Source of the DNA: a virus
DNA length: 64,000 nt
IMG/VR virus record: IMGVR_UViG_3300032753_000007
Location: 45,753 to 109,752 of that record
Direction: 5' to 3' (one strand)
The notes under the pieces were generated by a model, which worked only from the letters and a program-made list of their open reading frames with translations, was not told the DNA's origin and did no database searches. The number at the start of each line of letters is the position of its first letter. Position 1 is the stretch's first letter. The position numbers and the translations under genes were made by a program. This document shows positions 35,589 through 43,799 of the stretch, in pieces.

Positions 35589-37739
35589 ATGATTTTATCA
35601 CTAGATGATTGGAAAAGCTATCCAAGTGCCATTGTAGATTTAAATACACGAAATGAATCTTGGATAAGAATGGCTAGTTTATTAAAATTAATGGGTGTTA
35701 AAAACTATTATTTTTTCTTAGCTTTATTACAACCAGAATTACAAGGCGTAGATCCTTATTCTCCTGATCTAACAGACCATCAAAAAACACTAATTAGTTA
35801 TGAAGTAAGATACAATATTTGGTATTTCTTTAGAGAAGTAGTAAGAGTACCTAATGGTAATAACCCACTGCGATATGGGCTTAATCGTGGTAACTTATCT
35901 TTGTATTGGTCTTTTTTGTCAGGCATTGATTATGGTTTAATTATGATTCGTCAAACAGGCAAAACATTAGCCTGTGATGCATTAGAAAATTGGTTACTAT
36001 ATATATACTATCGTAATCAAGATATGTTTTTGTTTACTAAAGATGATAAGTTAAGAAAAAAAAATATATCTAGATTAAAAGACTTACGTGATTTATTACC
36101 TGTCTATTTAATACCTACTTCTAAAAAAGATGTTGATAATTTAGATGAATTGTCGTGTAGTCAAAACGCTGTTTATTATAGAACAAAAGCAGGTCAACCT
36201 GGCAGGCAAGCAGCAGAAAGTGCTGGTCGTGGTTTAACAGCACCTTATGTTAGAATTGATGAAGGCCCCTATATTCCTAATGCGCAGCTTTCTATTCCCG
36301 CTATTATATCTATTACAGGTGCAGCTAGAGAAAATGCTGAAAATGACGGTACGTTATATGGTAACGTTTATATAACGTCAGCAGGTAGATTAGATAGTAC
36401 TGAAGGAAAATACATGTATAATTTTTTAAATTCAGGCATGTATTGGAATGAAACGCTATATGACTGTAAAGATAAATATGAAGCCAGAGAAACAGTCATT
36501 ACTAACAGTGGTGGACGGTGTTTGTTATATGGTACGTTTAATCATAGGCAATTAAGTAAAACTGACGAGTGGTTAAAAAAGCGTATCATGCTAGCGCAGG
36601 ATACAGCAGATGGTATTAATAAAGACTATTTTAATATTTGGGTAAATGGATCAGAATATGGTGCTATTCCATCTAACCTATTAGACATTATTAGAAAGTC
36701 TGAAATAGATCCTCTTTATACAGAAGTCACTACTGATAGATATATCATTAGCTGGTATACCGATAAAAATAATCTAAATGACTATTTAAATAATAATGAT
36801 CACATAATTTCATTAGATAGTAGTCAAGCAGTGGGTAGAGATAGTAATGGATTAGTATTTACAAATGTAATAGACATGGGTGTAACTGCCGTATCACGTG
36901 TTAATGAAGCTAGTTTATTACGCTACGGTGAATGGATAGCGACATTATTAATTAAGTATCCAAGAACTACCTTTGTAATTGAAGCTAAAGACTCTGCAAG
37001 AGGTTTAATTGATACTATAATTGCACGACTAGTAGCAGCTGGCATTGATCCATTTAAACGCATGTATAGCAGTATTGTAGATAACCATAAAGACAAAGAA
37101 ACTGAATTTAGAGAAATCAGTCAAGACTTATATCGTAGACCTGAACATGTCTATATTAAGTATAAAAAATATATAGGGTTTAATACTACTGGTAAGACAA
37201 GACGTTTGTTATACGATACTATATTAAATGACGCAATACGATCAACAGGACATTTAATTAAAGATAAGTGTTTAAGTGATGAGTTAAGAGGGCTCATTAT
37301 TAAAAAAGGTAAAGTAGATCATATGGATGGTGCTCATGATGATTTAGTCATTGCTTGGTTATTAGCCCATTGGTTTATTAAACACACTAAGAATTTAAGT
37401 TATTATGGTATAAATACAATGAAGTGTTTATCAGGTGTAGTAACTGATGGTGCTAGTATTAGTAAAGAAGAAGTTGAAAAAAGAAAACAAATAACGGTAT
37501 TAAATGATGAAATTAATAGTTTAAAACAAGAGTTATTGGTTTCTAATGGCATTATTGATAATATGCGATTAGAAAAAATGTTAGCCTATAAAGTAGGTCA
37601 AGCAAACGCATTAGGCGATAGTACATTAAACTTAGATACCATTATGCGATCTATTGATGAAAATAAAACAAACAAAACATCATTAAGAACGCAATTAAAT
37701 AACTTACAAAACCAAAACCTATATAGACGCCGCTATTAA
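35589..37739 (+). CDS. Terminase large subunit
   Basis: 716 residues. ATPase domain: Walker A-like RQTGKT at 121-126 and Walker B VRIDE with Asp224/Glu225. Nuclease domain (RNase H-like): first catalytic Asp410 in ISLDSSQAVGRD, a middle acidic site around VIEAKDSARG near 463, and the C-terminal GAHDDLVIAW with Asp584/Asp585. This is the DNA packaging motor and the headful or end-cutting nuclease. The length and divergent motifs fit phiKZ gp25. It begins behind a terminator with no strong ribosome site, so its own promoter probably lies in the AT-rich 35560-35588 stretch. A charged coiled-coil C-terminus follows the nuclease. Confidence 0.95.
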   Translation: MILSLDDWKSYPSAIVDLNTRNESWIRMASLLKLMGVKNYYFFLALLQPELQGVDPYSPDLTDHQKTLISYEVRYNIWYFFREVVRVPNGNNPLRYGLNRGNLSLYWSFLSGIDYGLIMIRQTGKTLACDALENWLLYIYYRNQDMFLFTKDDKLRKKNISRLKDLRDLLPVYLIPTSKKDVDNLDELSCSQNAVYYRTKAGQPGRQAAESAGRGLTAPYVRIDEGPYIPNAQLSIPAIISITGAARENAENDGTLYGNVYITSAGRLDSTEGKYMYNFLNSGMYWNETLYDCKDKYEARETVITNSGGRCLLYGTFNHRQLSKTDEWLKKRIMLAQDTADGINKDYFNIWVNGSEYGAIPSNLLDIIRKSEIDPLYTEVTTDRYIISWYTDKNNLNDYLNNNDHIISLDSSQAVGRDSNGLVFTNVIDMGVTAVSRVNEASLLRYGEWIATLLIKYPRTTFVIEAKDSARGLIDTIIARLVAAGIDPFKRMYSSIVDNHKDKETEFREISQDLYRRPEHVYIKYKKYIGFNTTGKTRRLLYDTILNDAIRSTGHLIKDKCLSDELRGLIIKKGKVDHMDGAHDDLVIAWLLAHWFIKHTKNLSYYGINTMKCLSGVVTDGASISKEEVEKRKQITVLNDEINSLKQELLVSNGIIDNMRLEKMLAYKVGQANALGDSTLNLDTIMRSIDENKTNKTSLRTQLNNLQNQNLYRRRY

Positions 37740-37757
37740 CTAATTGAAATAAAAACA

Positions 37758-38222
37758 ATGAATGCTATGTTACAAGATAAAATAAAGTATAATGTTGATG
37801 AGTGTCTACTTAAAAATAATCTATATACACCTGTTAAATTAACTGCAGCTAAACGACATCCCGATAAACGAAACTATCCTTACATTGTAGATATAGAATC
37901 TATTGTTAAAGTACTCATTGAAATAGTATTCCCATATGAATTTAGTTACTTTAAAATGAATGCTGTTGATGAAAAACAAATCATTAAGAATATAGCAGGA
38001 TCACTCAAAGTATTTTCTAAAGTCAATAAATTATATCGTGGCTTTATTATTAATCAGCCTACTTCATTAGTTTCACCTGAAGGGTATGTTTATAGACAAA
38101 TGTATGAATACATGTTATACTATTTATATAGCTTTAGTGAAGTACCTAGACAAAGAACAACTGAAATGAATAACTTAATTATACAGTTATGGAAGTCAGT
38201 AATTAAATTAAAACATATGTAA
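37758..38222 (+). CDS. Small protein downstream of terminase (154 aa)
   Basis: 154 residues, basic, helical, following the terminase by 18 nt without a strong ribosome site. Contains AAKRHPDKRNYPYIVDIESI near the N-terminus. Probably co-transcribed with the terminase and ends at the terminator at 38233. Could be a packaging accessory or a virion protein; not recognised. Confidence 0.6.
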   Translation: MNAMLQDKIKYNVDECLLKNNLYTPVKLTAAKRHPDKRNYPYIVDIESIVKVLIEIVFPYEFSYFKMNAVDEKQIIKNIAGSLKVFSKVNKLYRGFIINQPTSLVSPEGYVYRQMYEYMLYYLYSFSEVPRQRTTEMNNLIIQLWKSVIKLKHM

Positions 38223-38232
38223 AATATCATAT

Positions 38233-38262
38233 ACTAGTGCAGAGAGTAATCTCTGTACTAGT
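38233..38262. terminator. Terminator after terminase operon
   Basis: 13-bp stem with one G-U pair (38233-38245 with 38250-38262), loop GTAA, followed by T-rich sequence. Confidence 0.85.
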
Positions 38263-38286
38263 AGTGTTTTAATAGTTTTTTTAAAT

Positions 38287-38310
38287 ATATATTATTTACA
38301 TGAAGTATAC
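38287..38310 (+). promoter_or_regulatory. Putative promoter, repeat shared with 51027-51050
   Basis: 24 nt beginning ATATATTATTTACATG, 22/24 identical to 51027-51050. It follows a terminator and precedes three very short reading frames with ribosome sites. Confidence 0.55.
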
Positions 38311-38340
38311 AGTATTTTTAATAATTATTAAAGAGGTATT

Positions 38341-38385
38341 ATGCGAAGTAAAAAGTTAAATTATGACACCCAATCAGAAGAGTAA
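38341..38385 (+). CDS. 14-residue reading frame, possible leader peptide
   Basis: MRSKKLNYDTQSEE, with AGAGG 5 nt before the ATG. It is followed 5 nt later by the next micro-gene. It may be a leader peptide that places ribosomes near the start of the membrane peptide genes. Confidence 0.3.
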   Translation: MRSKKLNYDTQSEE

Positions 38386-38390
38386 ACCCT

Positions 38391-38507
38391 ATGAATATTT
38401 GTGAATTAAATACTAAAGACAAAATTATCTATGGATCAATTACCGTAGCTTTACTTGTAATTGTGTTCTTAGCAGTCTACAATGCGGTAAAATTCTTAAT
38501 GCCGTAA
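38391..38507 (+). CDS. 38-residue single-span membrane protein
   Basis: Begins MNICELNTKDKIIYG, followed by a strong transmembrane helix SITVALLVIVFLAVYNAV and a short C-terminus. A GAAGAG site precedes it inside the previous short frame. Its stop overlaps the next ATG (TAATG), so it is coupled with a second micro-membrane protein. Confidence 0.5.
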   Translation: MNICELNTKDKIIYGSITVALLVIVFLAVYNAVKFLMP

Positions 38508-38629
38508 TGGACACAATTATACTAAACACACTGTTGATCATTATGACAGTAGGATGGCTAATGTCAATTGTTATACCATTTGGTATAATTTCATATATTA
38601 TAGCAGCATTCAAACCCAATAAGAGATAA
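38507..38629 (+). CDS. 40-residue membrane protein, coupled to the previous gene
   Basis: Starts MDTIILNTLLIIMTVGW, hydrophobic for most of its length with a basic tail FKPNKR, allowing one long or two short membrane spans. The TAATG overlap with the 38-residue gene indicates coupled translation of a pair. Pairs of tiny membrane proteins can act in lysis or membrane remodelling, but there is no specific signature. Confidence 0.5.
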   Translation: MDTIILNTLLIIMTVGWLMSIVIPFGIISYIIAAFKPNKR

Positions 38630-38666
38630 ACTCTTTATCCACCTGATTTGCAATAAAGTACGGCAT

Positions 38667-38701
38667 AGTGTCCTACTACAGCATTGCTGTAGTAGGACAC
38701 T
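38667..38701. terminator. 35-nt near-perfect palindrome
   Basis: 17-bp arms (38667-38683 and 38685-38701) around a single base. It ends the micro-gene unit; a CTTTTTAA tract follows at 38709. Confidence 0.8.
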
Positions 38702-38832
38702 AGTACCAGCTTTTTAACAATTAAACTTATTGCCAGTAAGTTTACTTTCACCCCTTACCACAAGGATATCTTTAAGTTATTATGTTCATAACTTTCACAT
38801 AATATAATGATTATCTTTTATTTTTTTAATCA
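38702..38832. other. Non-coding gap between micro-genes and leftward genes
   Basis: About 130 bp with a CCCTTACCA element at 38752-38760 and a possible six-codon frame after AAGGAT. I see no convincing gene. Confidence 0.4.
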
Positions 38833-40062
38833 TTAATGAATAGTAACTAATGCACGAATAAGAATATATATCATTACACCAATCCGTGTACCAGGCAATG
38901 TTAATTCAGTAATGTCTGGATTAGCTTCTTCAATAATGACCGCTATATTTTTTTTTATTTTATTATATTCAGGTGATATCAATCTACTGGATCTTAAAAC
39001 ACCTTTCATTTTAATACCAATTATACCTAAATCATGTAATGGAATACTTTCTTTTTGTAATACATCAAAAGAAAACATTAATATTTCATCTACTAGATCA
39101 TGTACATTAACACCATGTATTCGTTTAAAATAATTTTTAGATATAACTTTTAATGTATTATCTAAATAAGCAGGATATACAGTATTAACAGTTAACAATA
39201 TAGCGCGTCTAACATCGTCATTAATAAATGCATTAACATCAGGCACTATAGCATCCATAGCTGTTTTAATACTAATATATTTATTAGTAGCATCTTTTAA
39301 AAACTTTTCTCCTTCAAAAGTAGAAAACTTACTCGTTGTTGCTATCTTTAATTCTTTTTCATGATATTCATAAAAACGAGTATTTAAGATATTTATAATT
39401 GATCTTAAACGACTCTGTATATCATTTAACATTTTAACAATTGAAATATTATCATCTAATGATCTTAATGTATGCGTGTGTAATGTATCATCAGCTATAA
39501 TTTCATCAGTACGCATTTGGATTAGTGCTTGCCAACTGCCTGCTTTTTTTAAAGAGAATCTATTGTTTAATGACTCATATACGGCTGTAGCTATAGCAAT
39601 ATTAGCAGGGTATTTAAAGTCATTGTATAAAATGCTACTAATAAACTTATATTGCAGCATATTAATTGCAGCGCTCGCTAATGCCATTTTTTCTTTTTCA
39701 TTTAAAGTATCTGAAATTAAAGCATGATGCGCTATCCATATACAGGATAAGTTAATTGGATTACTAGATACTTTAAAAGATTTATTGATATCAGGTAAAT
39801 GATAAAGATGCTCTGTTAAGATATCAAAGTCTACTACTTCAATACCGAGTACATTATTAATCCAATTGTTTCTATCTACTTTACTCCAAACAATAGGAAA
39901 TACACCTGTTAAATTACCACCAAAGAAATTAATAGAATTTTCATCTTTATTAATAAAGTCATTAGTATAGTTAATAACTTTTAATATAAATGCTCTATCA
40001 AACTTAATATCTAAAAACTGATCAAATGCATATTTTACTGTTTTTTCAATAGGTAATTTCAT
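38833..40062 (-). CDS. Unknown phiKZ-like protein (409 aa), probably structural
   Basis: 409 residues, leftward, second gene of a two-gene unit; AGGTG precedes its ATG, overlapping the end of the upstream gene region. Helical with moderate charge, C-terminus hydrophobic (TRIGVMIYILIRALVTIH). No recognised domain. Orientation is shared with other leftward structural genes, so a virion or neck role is plausible but unproven. Confidence 0.65.
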   Translation of the reverse strand: MKLPIEKTVKYAFDQFLDIKFDRAFILKVINYTNDFINKDENSINFFGGNLTGVFPIVWSKVDRNNWINNVLGIEVVDFDILTEHLYHLPDINKSFKVSSNPINLSCIWIAHHALISDTLNEKEKMALASAAINMLQYKFISSILYNDFKYPANIAIATAVYESLNNRFSLKKAGSWQALIQMRTDEIIADDTLHTHTLRSLDDNISIVKMLNDIQSRLRSIINILNTRFYEYHEKELKIATTSKFSTFEGEKFLKDATNKYISIKTAMDAIVPDVNAFINDDVRRAILLTVNTVYPAYLDNTLKVISKNYFKRIHGVNVHDLVDEILMFSFDVLQKESIPLHDLGIIGIKMKGVLRSSRLISPEYNKIKKNIAVIIEEANPDITELTLPGTRIGVMIYILIRALVTIH

Positions 40063-40069
40063 TATTCAC

Positions 40070-40816
40070 CTATACAGTTGACAACATACGTGCAATAGCG
40101 TTCATACTTGCTCTATCACCCAATATGCCCATTTTAGTGGTTTTTTCCATAAGTTCATAATACTCTTCTTCAGCACTGCTATAGCTATCAATGTATTCTT
40201 TTATAACACCTAATGCAATACCTTGTCTTACTTCAGCAGTGCCCAGTTTAATGCGCATGGTATTATAAATAATAAACTTAGTAGCGAGTATACAGAGTTT
40301 TCTATAATGGGGTAATAATCTAGGTGCAATGTTTCCTAAGTCAGGATCATTCTCTAATATACAGCGTAATGTTGCTATTGGTGTATAAAACATACCAGGT
40401 ACATAAATGGTATTAATGCCTGTTAAAGATAATTCTACTTTAGCATCTGATGTCGAAATCATATCAGTTGCAGCAGATGCAATAGTAGGTTGATAAGGGG
40501 CTTGTAATGAATAGCCATAACCAACTGATAGGACAGATAGTATACGTCTACCATTAGTAACGGATAAGCCAATTCTATAAATAGAGCCTTCACGTAATTG
40601 CGTAATATCAGCATTAGATAAATCTACAATAGCTTCAATGCCAGATACTAAATTACAATCAGCACCTACTTTATCAATAATTATTTTATTTTTTAATACA
40701 CCATTTAAAGGAAGTGGTAAGTCATTTAGATTAGGTGTTTCCATAAATGACATTTCTAGTATTTCAATAGGGATAGCATACTTAATTTGGTTAATTAAAT
40801 ATTCAGCATTATTCAT
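40070..40816 (-). CDS. Unknown phiKZ-like protein (248 aa), probably structural
   Basis: 248 residues, leftward, first gene of the pair. Mixed fold: beta-rich centre (VELSLTGINTIYVPGMFY) and a helical C-terminus (SSAEEEYYELMEKTTKMG). No catalytic motif. Seven nt separate its stop from the next ATG. It diverges from the 144-aa gene ahead of PhuZ across a promoter-bearing intergenic region. Confidence 0.65.
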   Translation of the reverse strand: MNNAEYLINQIKYAIPIEILEMSFMETPNLNDLPLPLNGVLKNKIIIDKVGADCNLVSGIEAIVDLSNADITQLREGSIYRIGLSVTNGRRILSVLSVGYGYSLQAPYQPTIASAATDMISTSDAKVELSLTGINTIYVPGMFYTPIATLRCILENDPDLGNIAPRLLPHYRKLCILATKFIIYNTMRIKLGTAEVRQGIALGVIKEYIDSYSSAEEEYYELMEKTTKMGILGDRASMNAIARMLSTV

Positions 40817-40879
40817 GGCATTACCTCAGCTAAAAAATGAATACACATTATAACTTTATGTATGGCTAGTTATATCAAG

Positions 40880-40908
40880 ATAATTTAAATGATATATTAT
40901 TACTATGC
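40880..40908 (+). promoter_or_regulatory. Putative early promoter, repeat family copy 3
   Basis: ATAATT at 40880-40885 and ATATTATTACTATGC at 40894-40908 keep exactly the spacing of 20177-20205. The 15-mer is identical to 22629-22643. It ends 30 nt before the ATG at 40939. Confidence 0.65.
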
Positions 40909-40938
40909 TTTATACTACAACTAACTAGGAAAAATTCA

Positions 40939-41373
40939 ATGAAAGAAAAAATAAGCTCTATTGGCATATATAGTGTTGAGCTAGACATTATTGTAGACAA
41001 AGTAATGGTAAACGCCTGTCTTTTTGCCTCTGGTGAAATAGGCATCTATAGGAAGGTTAATAAGGCTGCACGCAGTGGGTATGCTAAAGTAAACCCATTG
41101 CAATTTATTGAATATAGGAATCATTGTGAAAAGATAAACCATATGGCACAGTTGTATAAACGCATTCAGCATCTAAACACCTATTTAGATATAAGTGAGG
41201 ATTCAATAGCGTTTATAGAGTATAAACTATTTACACGCGAACGCATTGTTAGCGCACTCTATCGGATAAGAAAACTGTATGAAGAAATAACAACATTTAC
41301 TGATAGGCTTATTTATAGCGGTCTAGATGATATTATTATTCCATTACCACTAGACCTTTTATCATCACTTTAA
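40939..41373 (+). CDS. Unknown protein ahead of PhuZ (144 aa)
   Basis: 144 residues, AGGA ribosome site. Helical, basic N-terminal half (YRKVNKAARSGYAKVNP). It is the first gene behind promoter copy 3 and is followed after 39 nt by the PhuZ gene, so the two are likely co-expressed. No family recognised. Confidence 0.65.
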   Translation: MKEKISSIGIYSVELDIIVDKVMVNACLFASGEIGIYRKVNKAARSGYAKVNPLQFIEYRNHCEKINHMAQLYKRIQHLNTYLDISEDSIAFIEYKLFTRERIVSALYRIRKLYEEITTFTDRLIYSGLDDIIIPLPLDLLSSL

Positions 41374-41412
41374 TTTATTTACTCTTTACCACAATTAAAT
41401 AAGGAAAATCTA

Positions 41413-42414
41413 ATGCCTAAAAATACAATTCACGTTTATGCTTGCGGCGGTGCTGGAATTAACAGAGCCATTAGTATTGAACTACCCATCAATGCAGCTG
41501 GGTTTGCTACACCCCATACCACACTCATTGACACCAGTACATCAAACTTACCAAAACAACTACCCTCTAACTTTACACAATACATGATACCAGGTGTTGA
41601 TGGTGCTGGTAAGAATAGAGGATTTGCACACAATGTTTCTATTGCTCATTTAGATAAGATATTGATTGATAATAAACAAGGCGATGTCAATGTGGTTATA
41701 TTCAGCATGAGTGGTGGTAGTGGTTCAGTTATTGGCCCTATGTTAATTAAGCGGTTATTAGAGCGTGATTGCTCTGTTATCAGCTTAGGAATCGCTAACT
41801 TAACCAGTGCTGTTGAAGCTAACAATACGCGCTCCACGCTGCTAACATTATCAAATGTCAGTAGCAATGTAACTGGCGTACCATTGGTTTGTGGTATGTA
41901 TGAAAATACAAGTATGACACCACGCAGTGCAGTAGATGCTAAAATCGATAATGATTTAAGAGCTATCGCGATGTTATGTAGCGGTGAAAATATTGCATTA
42001 GATAAAATGGATATTTATAACTGGCTACATTTTAACAAAATTACGTCAGTGCCTTCACAATTGGTAGAGCTACACATTGATGTAGTCACCATAGAAAATG
42101 AACCCCATTATTCACCTGAGTACGCGAATGTAATTAGCACTGCATCGGTATTGCATTCTCAAGACTTAATTGAGCCTGCTTTAAATCAGGCTTATGGTTG
42201 CGTCGGTTATTTATCGCCTGCTACATTAGAAGCCTCTGATTCTTCTAAACCGTCACTACACTTCATTTTATCTAATGCTAATTTAGTATCACGATTAGAA
42301 AACTATGAAGCTATATTAAAATCGTTTAAAGAAAAAGAAGCAGCGACTGCAGCTGTTAAACTAATTGATGTACCTGTTATAATTGGAGCTGATAAAGACG
42401 GCTTTATTATATAA
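41413..42414 (+). CDS. phuZ: PhuZ-type phage tubulin/FtsZ homologue
   Basis: 333 residues, close to the 315 of characterised PhuZ. The N-terminal nucleotide-contact loop reads ACGGAGINRA (residues 10-19), and the tubulin signature loop, which binds GTP phosphates, is MSGGSGSVIGP with GGSGS at 101-105. A hydrophobic VNVVIFSM strand precedes it, as in FtsZ/tubulin. The C-terminus ends in a short acidic/hydrophobic tail (IIGADKDGFII), as used by PhuZ for filament contacts. PhuZ builds a bipolar spindle that centres the phage nucleus and carries capsids to it. AAGGAA ribosome site, a CTCTTTACCA element at 41382-41391 and a strong terminator right after the stop indicate high, self-contained expression. 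Confidence 0.9.
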   Translation: MPKNTIHVYACGGAGINRAISIELPINAAGFATPHTTLIDTSTSNLPKQLPSNFTQYMIPGVDGAGKNRGFAHNVSIAHLDKILIDNKQGDVNVVIFSMSGGSGSVIGPMLIKRLLERDCSVISLGIANLTSAVEANNTRSTLLTLSNVSSNVTGVPLVCGMYENTSMTPRSAVDAKIDNDLRAIAMLCSGENIALDKMDIYNWLHFNKITSVPSQLVELHIDVVTIENEPHYSPEYANVISTASVLHSQDLIEPALNQAYGCVGYLSPATLEASDSSKPSLHFILSNANLVSRLENYEAILKSFKEKEAATAAVKLIDVPVIIGADKDGFII

Positions 42415-42420
42415 TCATGT

Positions 42421-42448
42421 AGAGGTGACTACCTAGGTAGTCACCTCT
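42421..42448 (+). terminator. Terminator of phuZ
   Basis: 28-nt perfect palindrome (AGAGGTGACTACCT plus complement) followed by TTT. Confidence 0.85.
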
Positions 42449-42465
42449 TTTAATGGAGATTAATA

Positions 42466-42924
42466 ATGAATTTTATATTTGATATACGACAATTAGCATG
42501 TGAAACAGTAGGCATACTAAATATGTATACGCCTAACTTAGGTACGGACAAACCACAAATAGATGACATGGAATATCTAATATGGTGCATATTAAATTCA
42601 CAAATAGAAAGAAAGCTAAATAAGCTAGTCTTTAAAAAGACGAGTAGTGCTGTGCATTATCGCAATTACATTGAACGATATCGCCTATATCTAAATCCTA
42701 CTAAAAAAATAGTAGAATCAATGACTGGCTTTATAGCCTATAGCCAAATAATTGAAGAGTATATCAAACAAGATACATTTGAGTATTGGATCATTACTAA
42801 AGGAATGGGAGAAAATAAAGAAATCTATCAGCTAGAATCAGCAGGTGATTATCGAATATTAGAATGGGAAGCAGATCATCTTATTAATGGCATATATGTT
42901 TCAAGAAGACGCACCATTCCCTGA
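42466..42924 (+). CDS. Unknown protein (152 aa)
   Basis: 152 residues, GGAG ribosome site 8 nt before ATG. Helical, rich in Tyr, Ile and Lys. Its 3' end overlaps the next gene by 38 nt, and three genes run as one unit to the terminator at 43716. Small overlapping genes of this kind are often baseplate or head-completion genes in phiKZ-like phages, but I see no specific signature. Confidence 0.65.
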   Translation: MNFIFDIRQLACETVGILNMYTPNLGTDKPQIDDMEYLIWCILNSQIERKLNKLVFKKTSSAVHYRNYIERYRLYLNPTKKIVESMTGFIAYSQIIEEYIKQDTFEYWIITKGMGENKEIYQLESAGDYRILEWEADHLINGIYVSRRRTIP

Positions 42925-43318
42925 AGCAGTATCTTATATTTTTTCTGCTAATGCATTAAAAGAAATAGTCAATGAGATTATTGCGCCCTCTATTGGTAGC
43001 TTTAGTAGTATCATTGATTTAGAGCCATACTTAATGAATGAGTTATTTAAAGAATTACAAAAAGAAAACTATTATGAAATACCAAACATTGCACAGTATT
43101 TAAATGAATGGCCTATGCCTAGTGACATACGTGAATATATTCTTTATGAATTATCAGTTGTTTGTAAATCAATTGCCAATAACATTATTAATGATTTAAA
43201 AAATAAACTATTAGTCGATTTTATAATCATTAAAAACTACACTATCATAGCCAACGTTGTTTATTATTCAGAGAGAACATCATGCCAGAATCTATTACAA
43301 TATCCCAAATACAATTAA
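42887..43318 (+). CDS. Unknown protein (143 aa)
   Basis: 143 residues, starting inside the previous gene; ATG at 42887 or 42896 are both possible, with a GGGAAG site upstream. Helical and acidic (MFQEDAPFPEAVSYIFSANA near the start). The 3' end overlaps the following gene by 37 nt. The gp25-like baseplate wedge family has similar size and start style, but I cannot confirm it. Confidence 0.6.
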   Translation: MAYMFQEDAPFPEAVSYIFSANALKEIVNEIIAPSIGSFSSIIDLEPYLMNELFKELQKENYYEIPNIAQYLNEWPMPSDIREYILYELSVVCKSIANNIINDLKNKLLVDFIIIKNYTIIANVVYYSERTSCQNLLQYPKYN

Positions 43319-43707
43319 ATGACATTATATCCTTTACTACTTATGGTGTAGGTGGCATCCTTCAAATTACTAATGGCACTGTCATTGGAATTGAAACAGG
43401 CACTAATTTAAGAAATCCTACTGCTGCTGCTGCTGAACACACTAATCTATTTGGTGCTATTCCACAAAGCACTAGTAACCCTATCCCAAATGATTATAGA
43501 AAATATAATTATTTATTAATTCAAAAAACTGATAATACGTTAGTAGAAGTAGGGTTTCCATGGATTAATCAAAGCACCTTAACACGTTTAGCCTATGGTA
43601 CTTTAACAGTGGTCATTGAAGATTTTACTACGAGTAATTTACCTATATTGACTGCGTTCTTATTAGCACAAGGTTGGACAAACAACACCATTACTTATAG
43701 CAATTAA
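43282..43707 (+). CDS. Unknown beta-rich protein (141 aa), possibly structural
   Basis: 141 residues, ATG preceded by AGAGAG. Sequence alternates short beta strands (ISFTTYGVGGILQITNGTVI and TLTVVIEDFTTSNLPIL) with turns, like a small virion or tail protein. It is the last of three overlapping genes and ends at a terminator. Confidence 0.65.
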   Translation: MPESITISQIQLNDIISFTTYGVGGILQITNGTVIGIETGTNLRNPTAAAAEHTNLFGAIPQSTSNPIPNDYRKYNYLLIQKTDNTLVEVGFPWINQSTLTRLAYGTLTVVIEDFTTSNLPILTAFLLAQGWTNNTITYSN

Positions 43708-43715
43708 ATGCATTA

Positions 43716-43749
43716 TACACAGCCATTGCATAATTGCAATGGCTGTGTA
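43716..43749. terminator. Terminator hairpin
   Basis: Perfect 15-bp stem (43716-43730 with 43735-43749), loop TAAT. Little T-tract. Confidence 0.75.
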
Positions 43750-43799
43750 ATTGTAGGCGTTTCTATTATTCTATACCTAAGATAAATTGAGAATAATTA

